From the NCBI RefSeq assembly GCF_028728205.1, contig NZ_JAQYUU010000001.1, forward strand, positions 1,229,318-1,293,317: 64,000 bases of DNA, in the 5' to 3' direction. The stretch comes from Clostridium sp. 'White wine YQ' (GTDB lineage: Bacteria; Bacillota; Clostridia; Clostridiales; Clostridiaceae). Position 1 is the stretch's first letter. Each line of letters begins with the position of its first letter. Below, piece by piece: positions 44,273 to 54,038 of this stretch. The translations under genes and the position numbers were made by a program. Under the pieces are notes generated by a model. That model did not search any database, was not told where the DNA came from, and saw only the letters and a list, made by a program, of their open reading frames with translations.

Positions 44273-44557
44273 TTATTTTCTTTTATTATTTCTAGGATAC
44301 CAGCCTTTGTTAACCCGGTTCTCTTGTTCGAACAATTCCATTATACCCCAAAAAAGAGCAAATCCCAATATTCCTAGTAGAACTGAGGCTATTTCTTCTT
44401 TAATGCTTATTGAGCCAACTAAGCATATAATCCCGCCTATTAAAAATAATGGCCAAATTCTCTTTCCAAAATAAAATTCAGATTTTACAACTAATGGATG
44501 TAAAAAACCAATAATAAAAAATGCCCCAATGCCAATTATTATTCCATAATAGTTCAT
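44273..44557 (-). CDS. Small membrane protein, 94 aa
   Basis: Three membrane helices (IIIGIGAFFIIGFLHPLVV; IWPLFLIGGIICLVGSI; VLLGILGFALFWGIMEL) with the tail EQENRVNKGWYPRNNKRK. It resembles the DUF4491 family of small membrane proteins, on memory of the LGFALFWGIMELFEQ segment. Role unknown. It is co-directional with the SIMPL gene. Confidence 0.75.
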   Translation of the reverse strand: MNYYGIIIGIGAFFIIGFLHPLVVKSEFYFGKRIWPLFLIGGIICLVGSISIKEEIASVLLGILGFALFWGIMELFEQENRVNKGWYPRNNKRK

Positions 44558-44587
44558 AGTTTCACTCCTTTAAAATATGATTATATG

Positions 44588-45268
44588 TTATTTAAAATAT
44601 TGAAATATTGCTTCTATATTGGCTTTTACACTATATTGTCCTGGCTCAATTGGTGCTGCGGAACTTGCTTTATATACTGCATTCATTGGGGCTATTCTAT
44701 TAACTGCTTGTTCTGTTATTTTAATAGGTACAACATCCAATCTTACATTTAAGCTTCCTGCCATAACCATGGCTTTATCTTGTGCATCCTTAATTGCTAA
44801 TTTTAGAGCACTTAAATATACTTTGTTTTCATCTGATACAAGAAAACCAATATTTCCTATGTTATTTGCTCCATTTGCAACTGCTGTATCTATTACCTCT
44901 CCAATTTTATCTATATCTCTTACAAGAACTCTTAAATTATTTCTTACCTCATAACCTCTAAAGACTTGTTTTCCATCCACATAATCATTTCTAATATTGA
45001 TATTATAATCTTGAGTTTGTATATCCTTTAAATCTACTCCTAGCTGTCTTATACTTTCTATAACACTATTTGATATCTTTGTATTTTCTTCTTGGGCTGA
45101 TTTTATGTCCATATTCTCTGTTATTACACCAATAACTACTTCTGCCATATCCGGTCTTACATATACTTCACCTTCACCAATTAAATTGAACCTATTTTTA
45201 ACATCTTCTTCTCTAATAATTCCATCATATAAATCATTAAAAGCATATCTAATATCATCTTGAAACAT
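44588..45268 (-). CDS. SIMPL (DUF541) domain protein
   Basis: The 226-residue protein has the SIMPL/YggE core from about residue 30: GEGEVYVRPDMAEVVIGVI, then NINIRNDYVDGKQVFRGYEV and the C-terminal AIEAIF-type strand. It lacks a signal peptide, and the first 30 residues are polar. Family members bind calcium-like ligands or respond to oxidative stress. It is 31 bp upstream of the 94-aa membrane protein. Confidence 0.88.
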   Translation of the reverse strand: MFQDDIRYAFNDLYDGIIREEDVKNRFNLIGEGEVYVRPDMAEVVIGVITENMDIKSAQEENTKISNSVIESIRQLGVDLKDIQTQDYNINIRNDYVDGKQVFRGYEVRNNLRVLVRDIDKIGEVIDTAVANGANNIGNIGFLVSDENKVYLSALKLAIKDAQDKAMVMAGSLNVRLDVVPIKITEQAVNRIAPMNAVYKASSAAPIEPGQYSVKANIEAIFQYFK

Positions 45269-45344
45269 AATTTTTTTCCCTTCAAAATAATTACTATTTT
45301 ATATTATGAAACTAATAATAAATGGTACACTAAATAAATTTAAA

Positions 45345-45378
45345 ATCCAGGCTCAAAAATTCAATTTTAAACCTGGAT
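45345..45378 (-). terminator. Terminator of the RluF-type gene
   Basis: ATCCAGG with CCTGGAT at the base and an AT-rich upper stem, 16 bp past the minus-strand stop, followed by TTTAAATT on that strand. Confidence 0.7.
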
Positions 45379-45393
45379 CTAATATATAAATAT

Positions 45394-46080
45394 TTATTTA
45401 ATATATTCTCTTAATTCTTGAAGTTCATCATCAGTTATATTTCTCCACTTACCTATTTCAATGCCATCAATATTTATGTTAATTATTCTTATTCTTTCTA
45501 ATCTTATAACGGTATAACCAAAGGTTTTTGTCATTTTTCGTATCTGTTTATTTAATCCTTCAGTCAAAATAATTCTAAAAGTATTGTTGTCTATTTTATT
45601 TACTTTGCATGGCTTTGTTAATTTTTCACCTAGTTTAACGCCTTTAGACATTCCATTAATAAAATTATTATCTATTGTTTTATCAACTGTAACAATATAT
45701 TCTTTTTCATGGCTATTCTCTGAGTTTAATATTTTATCTGCTAGCTCCCCATCATTTGTCATTATAATTAAACCTTGTGATTCCTTATCTAGTCTTCCAA
45801 CAGGAAAAATATATTCAGGATAATTAATATAATCAATTATATTATCTTTAACATCTTTTGCCGCAGTGCAAGTTATTCCTACTGGTTTATTTAAAACTAT
45901 ATATATTCTTTCTTTTCTTTTAATAGGTACACCATCTAAAAGTATTATATCTGTTTCCTCTACCCATTGTCCTGGCATTGCAAGCTCACCATTTATAATT
46001 ACCCTTTTATCATTAATAAACCTATTGGTTTCAACTCTAGAACAATATCCATAATTACTTAGTAGTTTATTTATCCTCAT
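45394..46080 (-). CDS. rluF: RluF-type 23S rRNA pseudouridine synthase
   Basis: A 228-residue RsuA-family enzyme: S4 domain (INKLLSNYGYCSRVETNRF) and catalytic core with D98 in GRLDKESQGLI. The C-terminal motif ILTEGLNKQIRKMTKTFGY is typical of RluF rather than RluB. RluF makes pseudouridine at or near position 2604 of 23S rRNA in E. coli; the exact target here is inferred. Paralogue: 5617-6324. Confidence 0.85.
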   Translation of the reverse strand: MRINKLLSNYGYCSRVETNRFINDKRVIINGELAMPGQWVEETDIILLDGVPIKRKERIYIVLNKPVGITCTAAKDVKDNIIDYINYPEYIFPVGRLDKESQGLIIMTNDGELADKILNSENSHEKEYIVTVDKTIDNNFINGMSKGVKLGEKLTKPCKVNKIDNNTFRIILTEGLNKQIRKMTKTFGYTVIRLERIRIININIDGIEIGKWRNITDDELQELREYIK

Positions 46081-46234
46081 TTGTTGCTAGTAATCCCCTT
46101 TGCAATTTAACTTAATATAATAAATTTATCACTTAAATTAACATTTGTACAATTTACATTTTTTCTTGCTTAACTCTTATTATTATGTAATCACAAATAA
46201 TCAAAGGTTGAATATACTATAATGAGGTGATAAT

Positions 46235-46888
46235 ATGTCTAATTTACAATTTGATCTTAATGTAGAACAAGTAGAAACTCCCTCAACTGTTGTTCCTAAC
46301 CCTGAACTAGTCGCAAAAACAAATAGATTTTATCAAGTTCCAGTATTTTTAAGCCATCCAACAAGTACTACCTTAAATAATCTTCAAATAAGATTTCTTC
46401 TTAGATTAATGGATGAACTTAAAAAAGTACTACTTTTCCCAAGAACTCTTCCAAACACAGAACAATATCCAGAATCAACTATGACAAGCATAAGAAGAAT
46501 GATTAACTCTAGCTTTGGAATGATAACCTTAAATCTTGCTAGAATAAAGGTAAGAGTTATAGATACCAATGGTGCAACTGTTTATGCAAATGAAATCGGT
46601 AGAGAATATTGGACAGGCTCAACCTTCTCATTTATAGAACCGGCAATGGCCTTTCAACGTGGTCTACCACAACTTTTCATTACAGAGAATACAGAATCTG
46701 GCCAAGATGTTTTTGAAGCTGGAGGAATTACTCCTTTCAGAGTATTAGTTTGGGATTCTTCAAAAGGAATCGACTTTTTCTTTAGCAGTGTTGAATGGAA
46801 AGAAGCTCTTCAAAACTGGTCTGCAGAAGTTAGAAGCGGTTACTTCTTACAAACTCAACCCACTTATGATTATGTTTCTGAAAAATAA
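46235..46888 (+). CDS. Hypothetical protein, 217 aa
   Basis: Unrecognised soluble protein without membrane segments. It begins with a polar, disordered leader (about 1-28), then repeated beta-rich segments (RFYQVPVFLSH, LARIKVRVIDTNGATVYAN, FRVLVWDSSKGIDFFF). GAGGTGAT precedes the ATG. It is flanked by a divergent synthase gene and a convergent regulator. Confidence 0.75.
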   Translation: MSNLQFDLNVEQVETPSTVVPNPELVAKTNRFYQVPVFLSHPTSTTLNNLQIRFLLRLMDELKKVLLFPRTLPNTEQYPESTMTSIRRMINSSFGMITLNLARIKVRVIDTNGATVYANEIGREYWTGSTFSFIEPAMAFQRGLPQLFITENTESGQDVFEAGGITPFRVLVWDSSKGIDFFFSSVEWKEALQNWSAEVRSGYFLQTQPTYDYVSEK

Positions 46889-46904
46889 CAGCGAATAAAA
46901 CTTT

Positions 46905-46936
46905 AAGGACGAAAACTAAATGTTTTCGCCCTTTTT
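46905..46936. terminator. Terminator between 46235 gene and MerR gene
   Basis: AAGGACGAAAAC / GTTTTCGCCCTT with a 5-nt loop and one mismatch, followed by TTTAGT on the plus strand. It lies between convergent genes and can serve the plus-strand one. Confidence 0.75.
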
Positions 46937-46946
46937 AGTAAAATTA

Positions 46947-47711
46947 TTATTTTTTCATTCCAGTATAAATTAAAATTGCATCTCTTAAGAACTCTGCAGC
47001 TCCTTTAGTTATCTTATCATAATATGCTGTAAATCTTTCATCATCAACATACATTTGAGCTATACCTGCATGAGCTTCTTTGCTATATGAATCCCAATAA
47101 AAACTTAACCATTTACGATGTAAATCAGCTGTTTTTTGAGCTAGCTCTCCTGCTGGATCTCCCGTTTTAATAGCTTCCTCAAGAGTTTCTAATACTTCAT
47201 TAGATAGCTTAGTTATTTCGTCATACTCCTCTTGGGTCATATTCTTCAATTTTTGGTTAGACTTATTTATTGTATCATCACCATATTTTTCACGAATTTC
47301 TTTTCCGTATTTCTTTTCATTTTCATTTATCAAATTTTGTTTAAATCCTTCAAATTTCTCTTTATCTGACATTATAGTTCCTCCTTCAGTTTGAGCAATA
47401 GTTTTATTAACATTTTCAATTAATAAATCCAATTGTGCTCTTTTTTCAAGAAGCTTTTCACGGTGTTCCTTCAGTGCTTTAGCTGCATCAAAGTAAGGTG
47501 AAGTCATAATATCTCTTATATTTTCTAAGCTTACTCCAAGCTCTCTGAAAAAAAGAATTTGTTGCAGCCTATCTACTTCAGCTTTACCGTATATCCTATA
47601 TCCTGATGAGTTTATTCTTGCCGGCTTAAGAATACCTATCTCATCATAATACCTTAATGTTCTGGTACTTACTCCTGCTAATTTTCCAAGTTTCTGCACT
47701 GTGTATTCCAT
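46947..47711 (-). CDS. MerR-family regulator with TipAS domain
   Basis: A 254-residue regulator: N-terminal MerR winged helix (YTVQKLGKLAGVSTRTLRYYDEIGIL), a coiled dimer helix (about 80-110), and a C-terminal TipAS antibiotic-binding domain (from about 120; GAAEFLRDAILIYTGMKK). TipAL-like proteins bind thiopeptides or multiple drugs and activate the promoter behind the 19-bp spacer. The conserved 19-bp spacer lies at its own promoter, so it autoregulates. Confidence 0.92.
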   Translation of the reverse strand: MEYTVQKLGKLAGVSTRTLRYYDEIGILKPARINSSGYRIYGKAEVDRLQQILFFRELGVSLENIRDIMTSPYFDAAKALKEHREKLLEKRAQLDLLIENVNKTIAQTEGGTIMSDKEKFEGFKQNLINENEKKYGKEIREKYGDDTINKSNQKLKNMTQEEYDEITKLSNEVLETLEEAIKTGDPAGELAQKTADLHRKWLSFYWDSYSKEAHAGIAQMYVDDERFTAYYDKITKGAAEFLRDAILIYTGMKK

Positions 47712-47733
47712 GTTTACGCCTCCTTACAAACTA

Positions 47734-47764
47734 AATATACACCTTGCCGTAACGTTAATGTCAA
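47734..47764 (-). promoter_or_regulatory. MerR-type promoter with 19-bp spacer
   Basis: On the minus strand TTGACA (47764-47759) and TATATT (47739-47734) are separated by 19 bp, longer than the usual 17 bp. The spacer is TTAACGTTACGGCAAGGTG with a partial dyad. Such long spacers are remodelled by MerR proteins. Confidence 0.75.
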
Positions 47765-47914
47765 TAAGAATTTAAATTTTTTAATTTAATTTTTTTATTA
47801 GGCTTAAAAGGTAAAAATTGAGTAAATTGTGATTTGAATCATATTAATAAATTCATTTCCATAATAAACTATTAAACAATCTACTAAATAATTGTAACAA
47901 ATTAGGGGGAGTAT

Positions 47915-49633
47915 ATGATGTTTATTTACTTAATACTGTTCATATCAATTGCACTAATTATATATATGTATGTAAAATACATTTTACTTAATAATGAACT
48001 TAAAAATTCCAAGAAATTAATGAATTTAATCTTATCTCATATTGGTGATGGGGTTATTATTTCAGATAATAATGGAAATACTATTTCAACTAATTCAATA
48101 GTTAATAGTATTACAAATATAGATGAAAAGAATCTAAAAAATCTCTCTTCTGATTCAGTTTTAAAGACTATATCTAAAATTATATATCAAAATTCCCAAG
48201 ATGAAAATTCTAAAGATAGTACAAACTTAATTTGTGAGGATGATTGTATTAACAAGTCAGTATTATTTACTAAGAAAAGAAATGGAAAAACTTATAACAA
48301 AGTAACAATATTACATAACCTATTTGAATGCTCTACTGCACACCAAATAATACATAAAATGGCTCACTACGACTCATTAACTGGTTTAGCAAACAGAAGT
48401 TATATAAATGAACTCTTAAGCTTAGAATTAAAAACATCTAAAGAAAACAAAACACAAACTGCTGTTGTATTTATAGACCTAGATAATTTTAAAATTATTA
48501 ATGATACTTTGGGCCATGATATTGGAGACCTTGTTTTAAAAGAAGTTAGTTCAAAAATTCAAGAACATTTAGGCAACGAAGCTCATACTGGACGACTGGG
48601 TGGAGATGAGTTTTTAATTATTTTACCTGCAATTAAAAGCCCTAAAGATTCACTAAATAAAATCAATAACCTTTTAAATGATCTAAATGGTTCAATTACC
48701 ATAGATAATAAAGAAGTTTTTATAACTGCTAGTGCTGGAATATCTGTTTGTCCCTTGCATAGCTATGATGCAAAAACTTTACTAAAAAATGCTGATATCG
48801 CTATGTATAATGCCAAAAACAAAGGAAAAAACCAATGTCTTTTATTTAATGAGGAAATGAGTATAGAGAGATCTACAAAGCTTGAAATTATTGAAGATTT
48901 AAAAAATGCGATTGAAAATAATGAATTTAAACTTTTTTATCAACCAAAGGTTGACATAATAACTAACAAAATGATTGGAGTGGAAGCACTAATAAGGTGG
49001 TTTCACCCCAAAAAAGGAATTATTCCACCTTCTAAATTTATACCTATTGCTGAAGAAACTGGTTTAATACTCCCAATAGGAGAATGGGTGTTATTAGAAG
49101 GATGTAAGCAAAATAAAATATGGCAACAATCAAACTATTCACCTATTGGTATGTCAATAAATTTATCTACCCATCAATTTGAGCACCCTAGTATTATTAA
49201 TACAATAAAAGATACATTAAGCAAAACTCAGTTAGATCCTAAGTGGCTAGAACTCGAAATTACTGAAAGTATTGCTGTAAAATCTTTTGAGTATGCCTCA
49301 AAAAAATTAGCCAAATTAAAAGAAATAGGAGTTTCAGTAGCAATGGACGACTTTGGAACAGGGTACTCCTCCTTTAGCTACCTAAAACACCTGCCTATTG
49401 ATACTTTGAAAATTGATAAAACTTTTCTAGATGATGTAGCTAAGGACACAAATGAAGAATTAATTACAGCTTCAATGATAAATTTAGGAAAGAGGTTAAA
49501 TCTCACAGTGGTAGCAGAAGGTGTTGAAAACAATGAACAACTATCCTTTTTAAAAACAAATAAATGTAACATTGCGCAAGGATATCTATTTAGTGAGCCT
49601 ATTCCCTCCACTGAAATTGAAAAATTATTTTAA
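47915..49633 (+). CDS. GGDEF-EAL c-di-GMP turnover protein
   Basis: A 572-residue protein with one N-terminal membrane helix (about 4-23), a PAS-like sensor segment (about 32-140), a diguanylate cyclase domain with intact GGDEF (229-233) and an EAL phosphodiesterase domain with EAL at 357-359 and the DDFGTGYSS motif. An RxxD inhibitory site five residues before GGDEF is not seen. It makes or breaks cyclic di-GMP according to a signal of unknown nature. It is upstream of, and co-directional with, the flavodiiron operon. Confidence 0.93.
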   Translation: MMFIYLILFISIALIIYMYVKYILLNNELKNSKKLMNLILSHIGDGVIISDNNGNTISTNSIVNSITNIDEKNLKNLSSDSVLKTISKIIYQNSQDENSKDSTNLICEDDCINKSVLFTKKRNGKTYNKVTILHNLFECSTAHQIIHKMAHYDSLTGLANRSYINELLSLELKTSKENKTQTAVVFIDLDNFKIINDTLGHDIGDLVLKEVSSKIQEHLGNEAHTGRLGGDEFLIILPAIKSPKDSLNKINNLLNDLNGSITIDNKEVFITASAGISVCPLHSYDAKTLLKNADIAMYNAKNKGKNQCLLFNEEMSIERSTKLEIIEDLKNAIENNEFKLFYQPKVDIITNKMIGVEALIRWFHPKKGIIPPSKFIPIAEETGLILPIGEWVLLEGCKQNKIWQQSNYSPIGMSINLSTHQFEHPSIINTIKDTLSKTQLDPKWLELEITESIAVKSFEYASKKLAKLKEIGVSVAMDDFGTGYSSFSYLKHLPIDTLKIDKTFLDDVAKDTNEELITASMINLGKRLNLTVVAEGVENNEQLSFLKTNKCNIAQGYLFSEPIPSTEIEKLF

Positions 49634-49677
49634 AATGCTTTATTTTCTATAATAAATAATATTTAGAGGTGATATAT

Positions 49678-50901
49678 ATGAAGGATCGAATTATTATAAT
49701 TGGTAGTGGTACTGCTGCTCTTTCTTCGATAAAGGCAATACGAGAAATAAATACTGATAGCGAAATTTTAGTACTAGGAGAAGAAAACTTTTATCCATAT
49801 TATAGAACTAAAATTTCTAAAGGTCTTTTAGATGGATTAAACGAAGACAAGCTTTTACTTAAAAAGAAAGATTGGTATTCTTCTAATAACGTTAAAATTC
49901 ATTTAGGTCATAAAGTAATATCAATAGAACCTGATAAAAAGGCTATAACCTTGGAAAATGGAAAGACTGTGATTTATGATAAATTACTTATTACTACAGG
50001 CGCAACTAATAATATTCCACCTATTAATGGAATAAATAAAACCGGAGCCTTTACACTCAGGAATTTAAATAATGCTTACGATGTATTAGATTACATTAAT
50101 GTGTGTGAAACTATACTACTTATTGGTGGAGGAATTCAAAATCTAGAGGTAGCTAATATATTATCTAAAGAAGGTAAAAAAGTTATAATTGCAGAGTTTG
50201 CAGCTAGATTAATGCCCAAATTACTTGATGACTATGCGTCAAATTATTTAAAAGAAGCAATGGAATCACAAGGTGTTAAAATCTTACTAAATACACAAGT
50301 TGAAGAAATTCAAGGAGATGAAAAAGTACAAGGTTTTAAAACAAAGTCTGGTATTGAGTATTCTTGTGATATGATAATTTACTCTACTGGAATAAAGCCA
50401 AATGTTGAAATAGCTTATAATACGCAAATTGAAATTAATAAAGGTATCATTGTTAATGAAAAAATGGAAACAAATATAAAAGATATTTTTGCTGCAGGAG
50501 ATGTAACTGAATTTAATAGTAGGGTTTATGGTTTATGGAACATTTCATCTGAACAAGGAAATGTCGCTGGAGCCAATATTTGTGGCGAAGATAGTATTTT
50601 CACCCCTCCTATTCAATTTTCTTCAATGAATGCCTTTGATTTATCTCTTTTTTCAATTGGAGATATTGAAGAATCTAATGAAACAAATTTGTTTACTCAA
50701 ATAGATTTAGATAAGGAAAACAGTAAATATTATAAAGTTTTAGTTAGAAATGACAAGATAGTTGGTGCTATAATTCTTGGCGATCAAAAAAGGGCAATGA
50801 TTATAAAAAAACTAATTGAAAATAAGGTTGATATTAAATATGATGAATCTTCTTTTACCTCAATAAATGACTTTATAGAAATAATTAAAACCTTAAAATA
50901 A
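49678..50901 (+). CDS. NADH:rubredoxin reductase-like flavoprotein
   Basis: A 407-residue FAD/NAD(P)-dependent reductase of the rubredoxin-reductase and nitrite-reductase-like family. FAD motif near 8-13 (IIIGSGTAALSS), NAD motif ILLIGGGIQNLEVANIL (about 146-162), and FAD motif NIKDIFAAGDVTEF. The ATG at 49678 follows AGAGGTGAT. The flavodiiron gene follows by 80 bp, the same order as NROR-FprA in solventogenic clostridia, so it probably feeds electrons to it. A paralogue with strong similarity is at 59780. Confidence 0.85.
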   Translation: MKDRIIIIGSGTAALSSIKAIREINTDSEILVLGEENFYPYYRTKISKGLLDGLNEDKLLLKKKDWYSSNNVKIHLGHKVISIEPDKKAITLENGKTVIYDKLLITTGATNNIPPINGINKTGAFTLRNLNNAYDVLDYINVCETILLIGGGIQNLEVANILSKEGKKVIIAEFAARLMPKLLDDYASNYLKEAMESQGVKILLNTQVEEIQGDEKVQGFKTKSGIEYSCDMIIYSTGIKPNVEIAYNTQIEINKGIIVNEKMETNIKDIFAAGDVTEFNSRVYGLWNISSEQGNVAGANICGEDSIFTPPIQFSSMNAFDLSLFSIGDIEESNETNLFTQIDLDKENSKYYKVLVRNDKIVGAIILGDQKRAMIIKKLIENKVDIKYDESSFTSINDFIEIIKTLK

Positions 50902-50981
50902 GTTAAAATACTATGTATTGTATATTTTTACAAACCTTCGCAGATACTACCTTCATGAATATATGAATGGAGGAAATAAGT

Positions 50982-52175
50982 ATGAAGGAATTAAAAAAAG
51001 GAGTATATTGGGTAGGGGCTACCGACTGGAAAGTACGTCATTTTCATGGATATGAATTATCAACCCACCGCGGGAGTACTTATAATTCTTATTTAATTAA
51101 AGATGAAAAAACGGTTCTTATTGATACCGTATGGGAACCTTTGACTGATAGATTTCTTGAGAACTTGCGTGAGGTAACAGATATATCAAAAATTGATTAT
51201 GTAGTCATGAATCATTTTGAACCAGATCATTCTGGTGCTTTACCAGTTATTATGGAATATATACCAAATGCTACTGTGATAGTTTCAAAAGGCGGTTTAG
51301 AAACAGCTACAAGGCATTATCATAAAAATTGGAACTTTAAAGTTGTAAAAACTGGCGATAAAATAAGTATTGGTAAAAATGAGCTTGTTTTTATTGAAGC
51401 AACTATGCTCCATTGGCCTGACAGCATGTTTACATATCTAACAGGTGAAAATATATTATTTTCAAATGATGCCTTTGGACAACACTTTGCATCCTCAAGT
51501 ATTTTTAATGATGAGGTTGACGAATTTGAGGTAGATCAAGAGTCTCTTAAATATTATGCAAATATCTTAACCCCATTTAGCAGATTTGTTACTAAAAAAA
51601 TTGATCAAATTAAAGGACTAGGATTACCAGTCGATATGATTGCTCCAAGTCATGGTATCATCTGGAGAAAAGATCCTATGAAGATTGTTGATAAGTATTA
51701 TGAATGGGCAAAAGGTAATTCAGAAAAAAGTGTGGTAATTGTTTATAACTCTATGTGGGGCGCTACATATAAGATGGCAGCATTTATTGCAAAAGGATTA
51801 GAAGCTTCCGGTGTAAGTTATAAAATACTCAACGCAGCCACTGCTGATAGAAATGATATCATAGCTGAAATATTTAAATCCAAAGGAATTTTACTTGGTT
51901 CTTCTACTGTAAATAATGGACTTCTCACATCTCTTTTGCCAGTTATTGAAGATTTAATTGGTCTTAAGTTCATAAATAAGGTTGGTGCTTCTTTTGGAAG
52001 TTATGGCTGGAGTGGGGAATCTCCAAAGATTCTCTCTGATTATTTATTAAAAGCAAATATAAAAGTACTACAAGATGAATTAAAAATTAAATACATGCCT
52101 GATGAAAAAGAATTAGACGATTGTATTACCTTTGGAAAAAACTTTGCTGATAAATTACTTCAAGAATTTGTATAG
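50982..52175 (+). CDS. fprA: A-type flavoprotein (flavodiiron)
   Basis: A 397-residue flavodiiron protein that reduces oxygen to water or nitric oxide to N2O. The N-terminal metallo-beta-lactamase-like domain carries the diiron ligands HFEPDHSG (H-x-E-x-D-H) and further H at LHWPDSMFTY and PSHGIIW. The C-terminal flavodoxin domain starts VVIVYNSMWGATYKMA. It lacks an added rubredoxin or oxidoreductase domain. The ATG at 50982 follows GGAGG. It lies downstream of its likely reductase. Confidence 0.93.
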   Translation: MKELKKGVYWVGATDWKVRHFHGYELSTHRGSTYNSYLIKDEKTVLIDTVWEPLTDRFLENLREVTDISKIDYVVMNHFEPDHSGALPVIMEYIPNATVIVSKGGLETATRHYHKNWNFKVVKTGDKISIGKNELVFIEATMLHWPDSMFTYLTGENILFSNDAFGQHFASSSIFNDEVDEFEVDQESLKYYANILTPFSRFVTKKIDQIKGLGLPVDMIAPSHGIIWRKDPMKIVDKYYEWAKGNSEKSVVIVYNSMWGATYKMAAFIAKGLEASGVSYKILNAATADRNDIIAEIFKSKGILLGSSTVNNGLLTSLLPVIEDLIGLKFINKVGASFGSYGWSGESPKILSDYLLKANIKVLQDELKIKYMPDEKELDDCITFGKNFADKLLQEFV

Positions 52176-52186
52176 CATACTATATT

Positions 52187-52228
52187 AAAAATAGGAATTC
52201 TTAAAAGTTTTAAGAATTCCTATTTTTA
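52187..52228. terminator. Bidirectional terminator
   Basis: A 20-bp inverted repeat (arms with TAGGAATTCTTAAAA) with a short loop between the convergent flavodiiron and DUF2809 genes; it overlaps the 3' end of the latter. Confidence 0.85.
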
Positions 52229-52590
52229 ATCCCATAAATTATAAGTTCTAGAATAACTCCGGCTCCTATTCCAACTAAATAGGCTAATAAATCTGGCCAA
52301 GAAAATACATACCCTAATATCAATCCACCTAAAGTATTTTGCCTTATCTTATCAATCCAATCTGCATGATATAATTGACTAAATTCTATGATAAAACAGA
52401 AAGAGGTTGCTATTAATGCTGCTATTTTCAGCTTTATTTTTATAAAAATGAAGCCCACAATAAAAAATATCATAAGAGCCCATAAAATATCTCCTAAATA
52501 TAAATTTTTGAATCTTCTTGTCATTAATCCTAAAACTATTACTAGAATTATTATAATACCATATAGAGTTCTATTACGCTTATAGATAAT
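52210..52590 (-). CDS. DUF2809 membrane protein
   Basis: A small protein with four membrane helices. The conserved stretch MTRRFKNLYLGDILWALMIF belongs to the DUF2809 family. The ATG at 52524 would start inside helix 1, because 22 in-frame codons upstream (KRNRTLYGIIIILVIVLGL) form the rest of that helix and have a GAGGTGAG site. They contain no ATG, GTG or TTG at the right place, so I propose an ATT start at 52590 (126 residues). Role unknown. Confidence 0.7.
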   Translation of the reverse strand: MIYKRNRTLYGIIIILVIVLGLMTRRFKNLYLGDILWALMIFFIVGFIFIKIKLKIAALIATSFCFIIEFSQLYHADWIDKIRQNTLGGLILGYVFSWPDLLAYLVGIGAGVILELIIYGIKNRNS

Positions 52591-52611
52591 ATCTCACCTC
52601 TACTCCTGCAA

Positions 52612-53478
52612 TTACAAATTTAAATAAGAAAATTCCTTTAAACAATTAATAATAGCTTCTTGTGTATCTGGAAAGCTTACATCCATATTATTTAGTTTTT
52701 TATTTGATATCCTTAAATCTCTCTTACTATCTTTATATCTATCTGTATCTTTTATTAAGATATCTTCTACTCTATTACTTAATCCCATCTGTTCTATAAT
52801 GCTCTTCCCTATTTCATAAGTACTTAAGTTATTTTCACTTCCTGCATTATATATTCCACCTGGAATATTAATTATCTTACTAATGTTTCGTATTAAATCA
52901 TAAACGTAAGTAATACCTCTATACTCATTTGCAGGCAAACTAATGCTTTGATTTTTAACTGCGGCTTTTATAATATTCCAAATTATATTTGAATTAACCT
53001 TTTTATTTCTCTCTGGTAAACTAAAAAGCCAAGTTAATCTTAAAATTACAGCATCATCTACCATTTTCGCTATATGATTTTCTGCCTCAATTTTATGTTT
53101 TCCATAAACAGTATTTGGTACGACTATGCATTCTTCACTATAAGGGCCGCTTTGAATATTTGCATTATATACTTGATCAGAACTAAGGTATATTAGTTTT
53201 GCTTTCGATGCTTCACAGCCCTTAGCTACATTTATTGAACCTTCTACATTAACTTTATATGATAGTTCTGGATTTCTCTCACAAAGCCCAGTATCAGATA
53301 TTGCCGCCGCATGGACAACATAATCCGGATTTATATATTTTATTTGTTCTATGCTTTCTTCTTTTGTTATCTCTAAATCCTTCTTATTTAAAGCAACTAT
53401 ATTAAACTCATTTTTATAATATTCAATAAATCTTGAAGCAAAAAACCCTTCTGCTCCTGTAACTAATATTTTTTTCAT
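52612..53478 (-). CDS. RmlD-like SDR oxidoreductase
   Basis: A 288-residue extended short-chain dehydrogenase: GxxGFxA NAD(P) motif (VTGAEGFFASRF), catalytic YxxxK in VYGKHK, and substrate-site segment TWLFSLPER. It resembles dTDP-4-dehydrorhamnose reductases and other sugar-nucleotide epimerase/reductases. No nucleotide-sugar operon is nearby, so its substrate is uncertain. Confidence 0.85.
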   Translation of the reverse strand: MKKILVTGAEGFFASRFIEYYKNEFNIVALNKKDLEITKEESIEQIKYINPDYVVHAAAISDTGLCERNPELSYKVNVEGSINVAKGCEASKAKLIYLSSDQVYNANIQSGPYSEECIVVPNTVYGKHKIEAENHIAKMVDDAVILRLTWLFSLPERNKKVNSNIIWNIIKAAVKNQSISLPANEYRGITYVYDLIRNISKIINIPGGIYNAGSENNLSTYEIGKSIIEQMGLSNRVEDILIKDTDRYKDSKRDLRISNKKLNNMDVSFPDTQEAIINCLKEFSYLNL

Positions 53479-53532
53479 TTAAGTCATTCCTCTCATTGAT
53501 TTTTCTCATCATCTACAAATTGATATTATTTT

Positions 53533-53943
53533 TTATTTACCTGCACTTTCTAATGCTTTTTCTATAGACTTTAATATTACTTTACTGCTAACAGTTGCAC
53601 CAGATACGGTATCTACTTTAACCTTTTGATCTTCCACCACCTTGTCCACCAATACTTCTGCTGGCTTTCCTCTATCATATTTATGTTTTACAAGGTCAAT
53701 TTTAGTTATTTTATGATCCTTCACCGTTACCTTTACTTCAGCTGCTACCCATAAGGTTTCTGTACTTCCTTCATAAGTGCCATCTGGAACTTTTGTAAGA
53801 TCTACTTCAGAAATTACTATATCATTCACCTGTTTTTGATAGGTTTTTAAGTCCATATATGACTTAATACCTTTTACCCCAAAGTAGATTGCTATAATAG
53901 CTGCAATTCCTATTATAGAAACAATTATTTTTCTTTTACTCAT
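53533..53943 (-). CDS. FMN-binding domain membrane protein
   Basis: A 136-residue protein with an N-terminal membrane helix (IIVSIIGIAAIIAIYFGV), then an FMN_bind domain. The motif DTVSGATVSSKVIL has the SGATVSS pattern at which threonine becomes covalently attached to FMN by ApbE-type enzymes. It would be an extracytoplasmic electron carrier. The ATG at 53943 follows GAGGAG. The next gene downstream is another NAD-linked reductase-type protein. Confidence 0.85.
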   Translation of the reverse strand: MSKRKIIVSIIGIAAIIAIYFGVKGIKSYMDLKTYQKQVNDIVISEVDLTKVPDGTYEGSTETLWVAAEVKVTVKDHKITKIDLVKHKYDRGKPAEVLVDKVVEDQKVKVDTVSGATVSSKVILKSIEKALESAGK

Positions 53944-54038
53944 TCTCTCTCTCCTCATACTAATATTTCTACGTTATCTTTATTATAATATAAATTATGA
54001 ATTTTCTACCAGTTAACATATGTTAAAACTAACTTACT

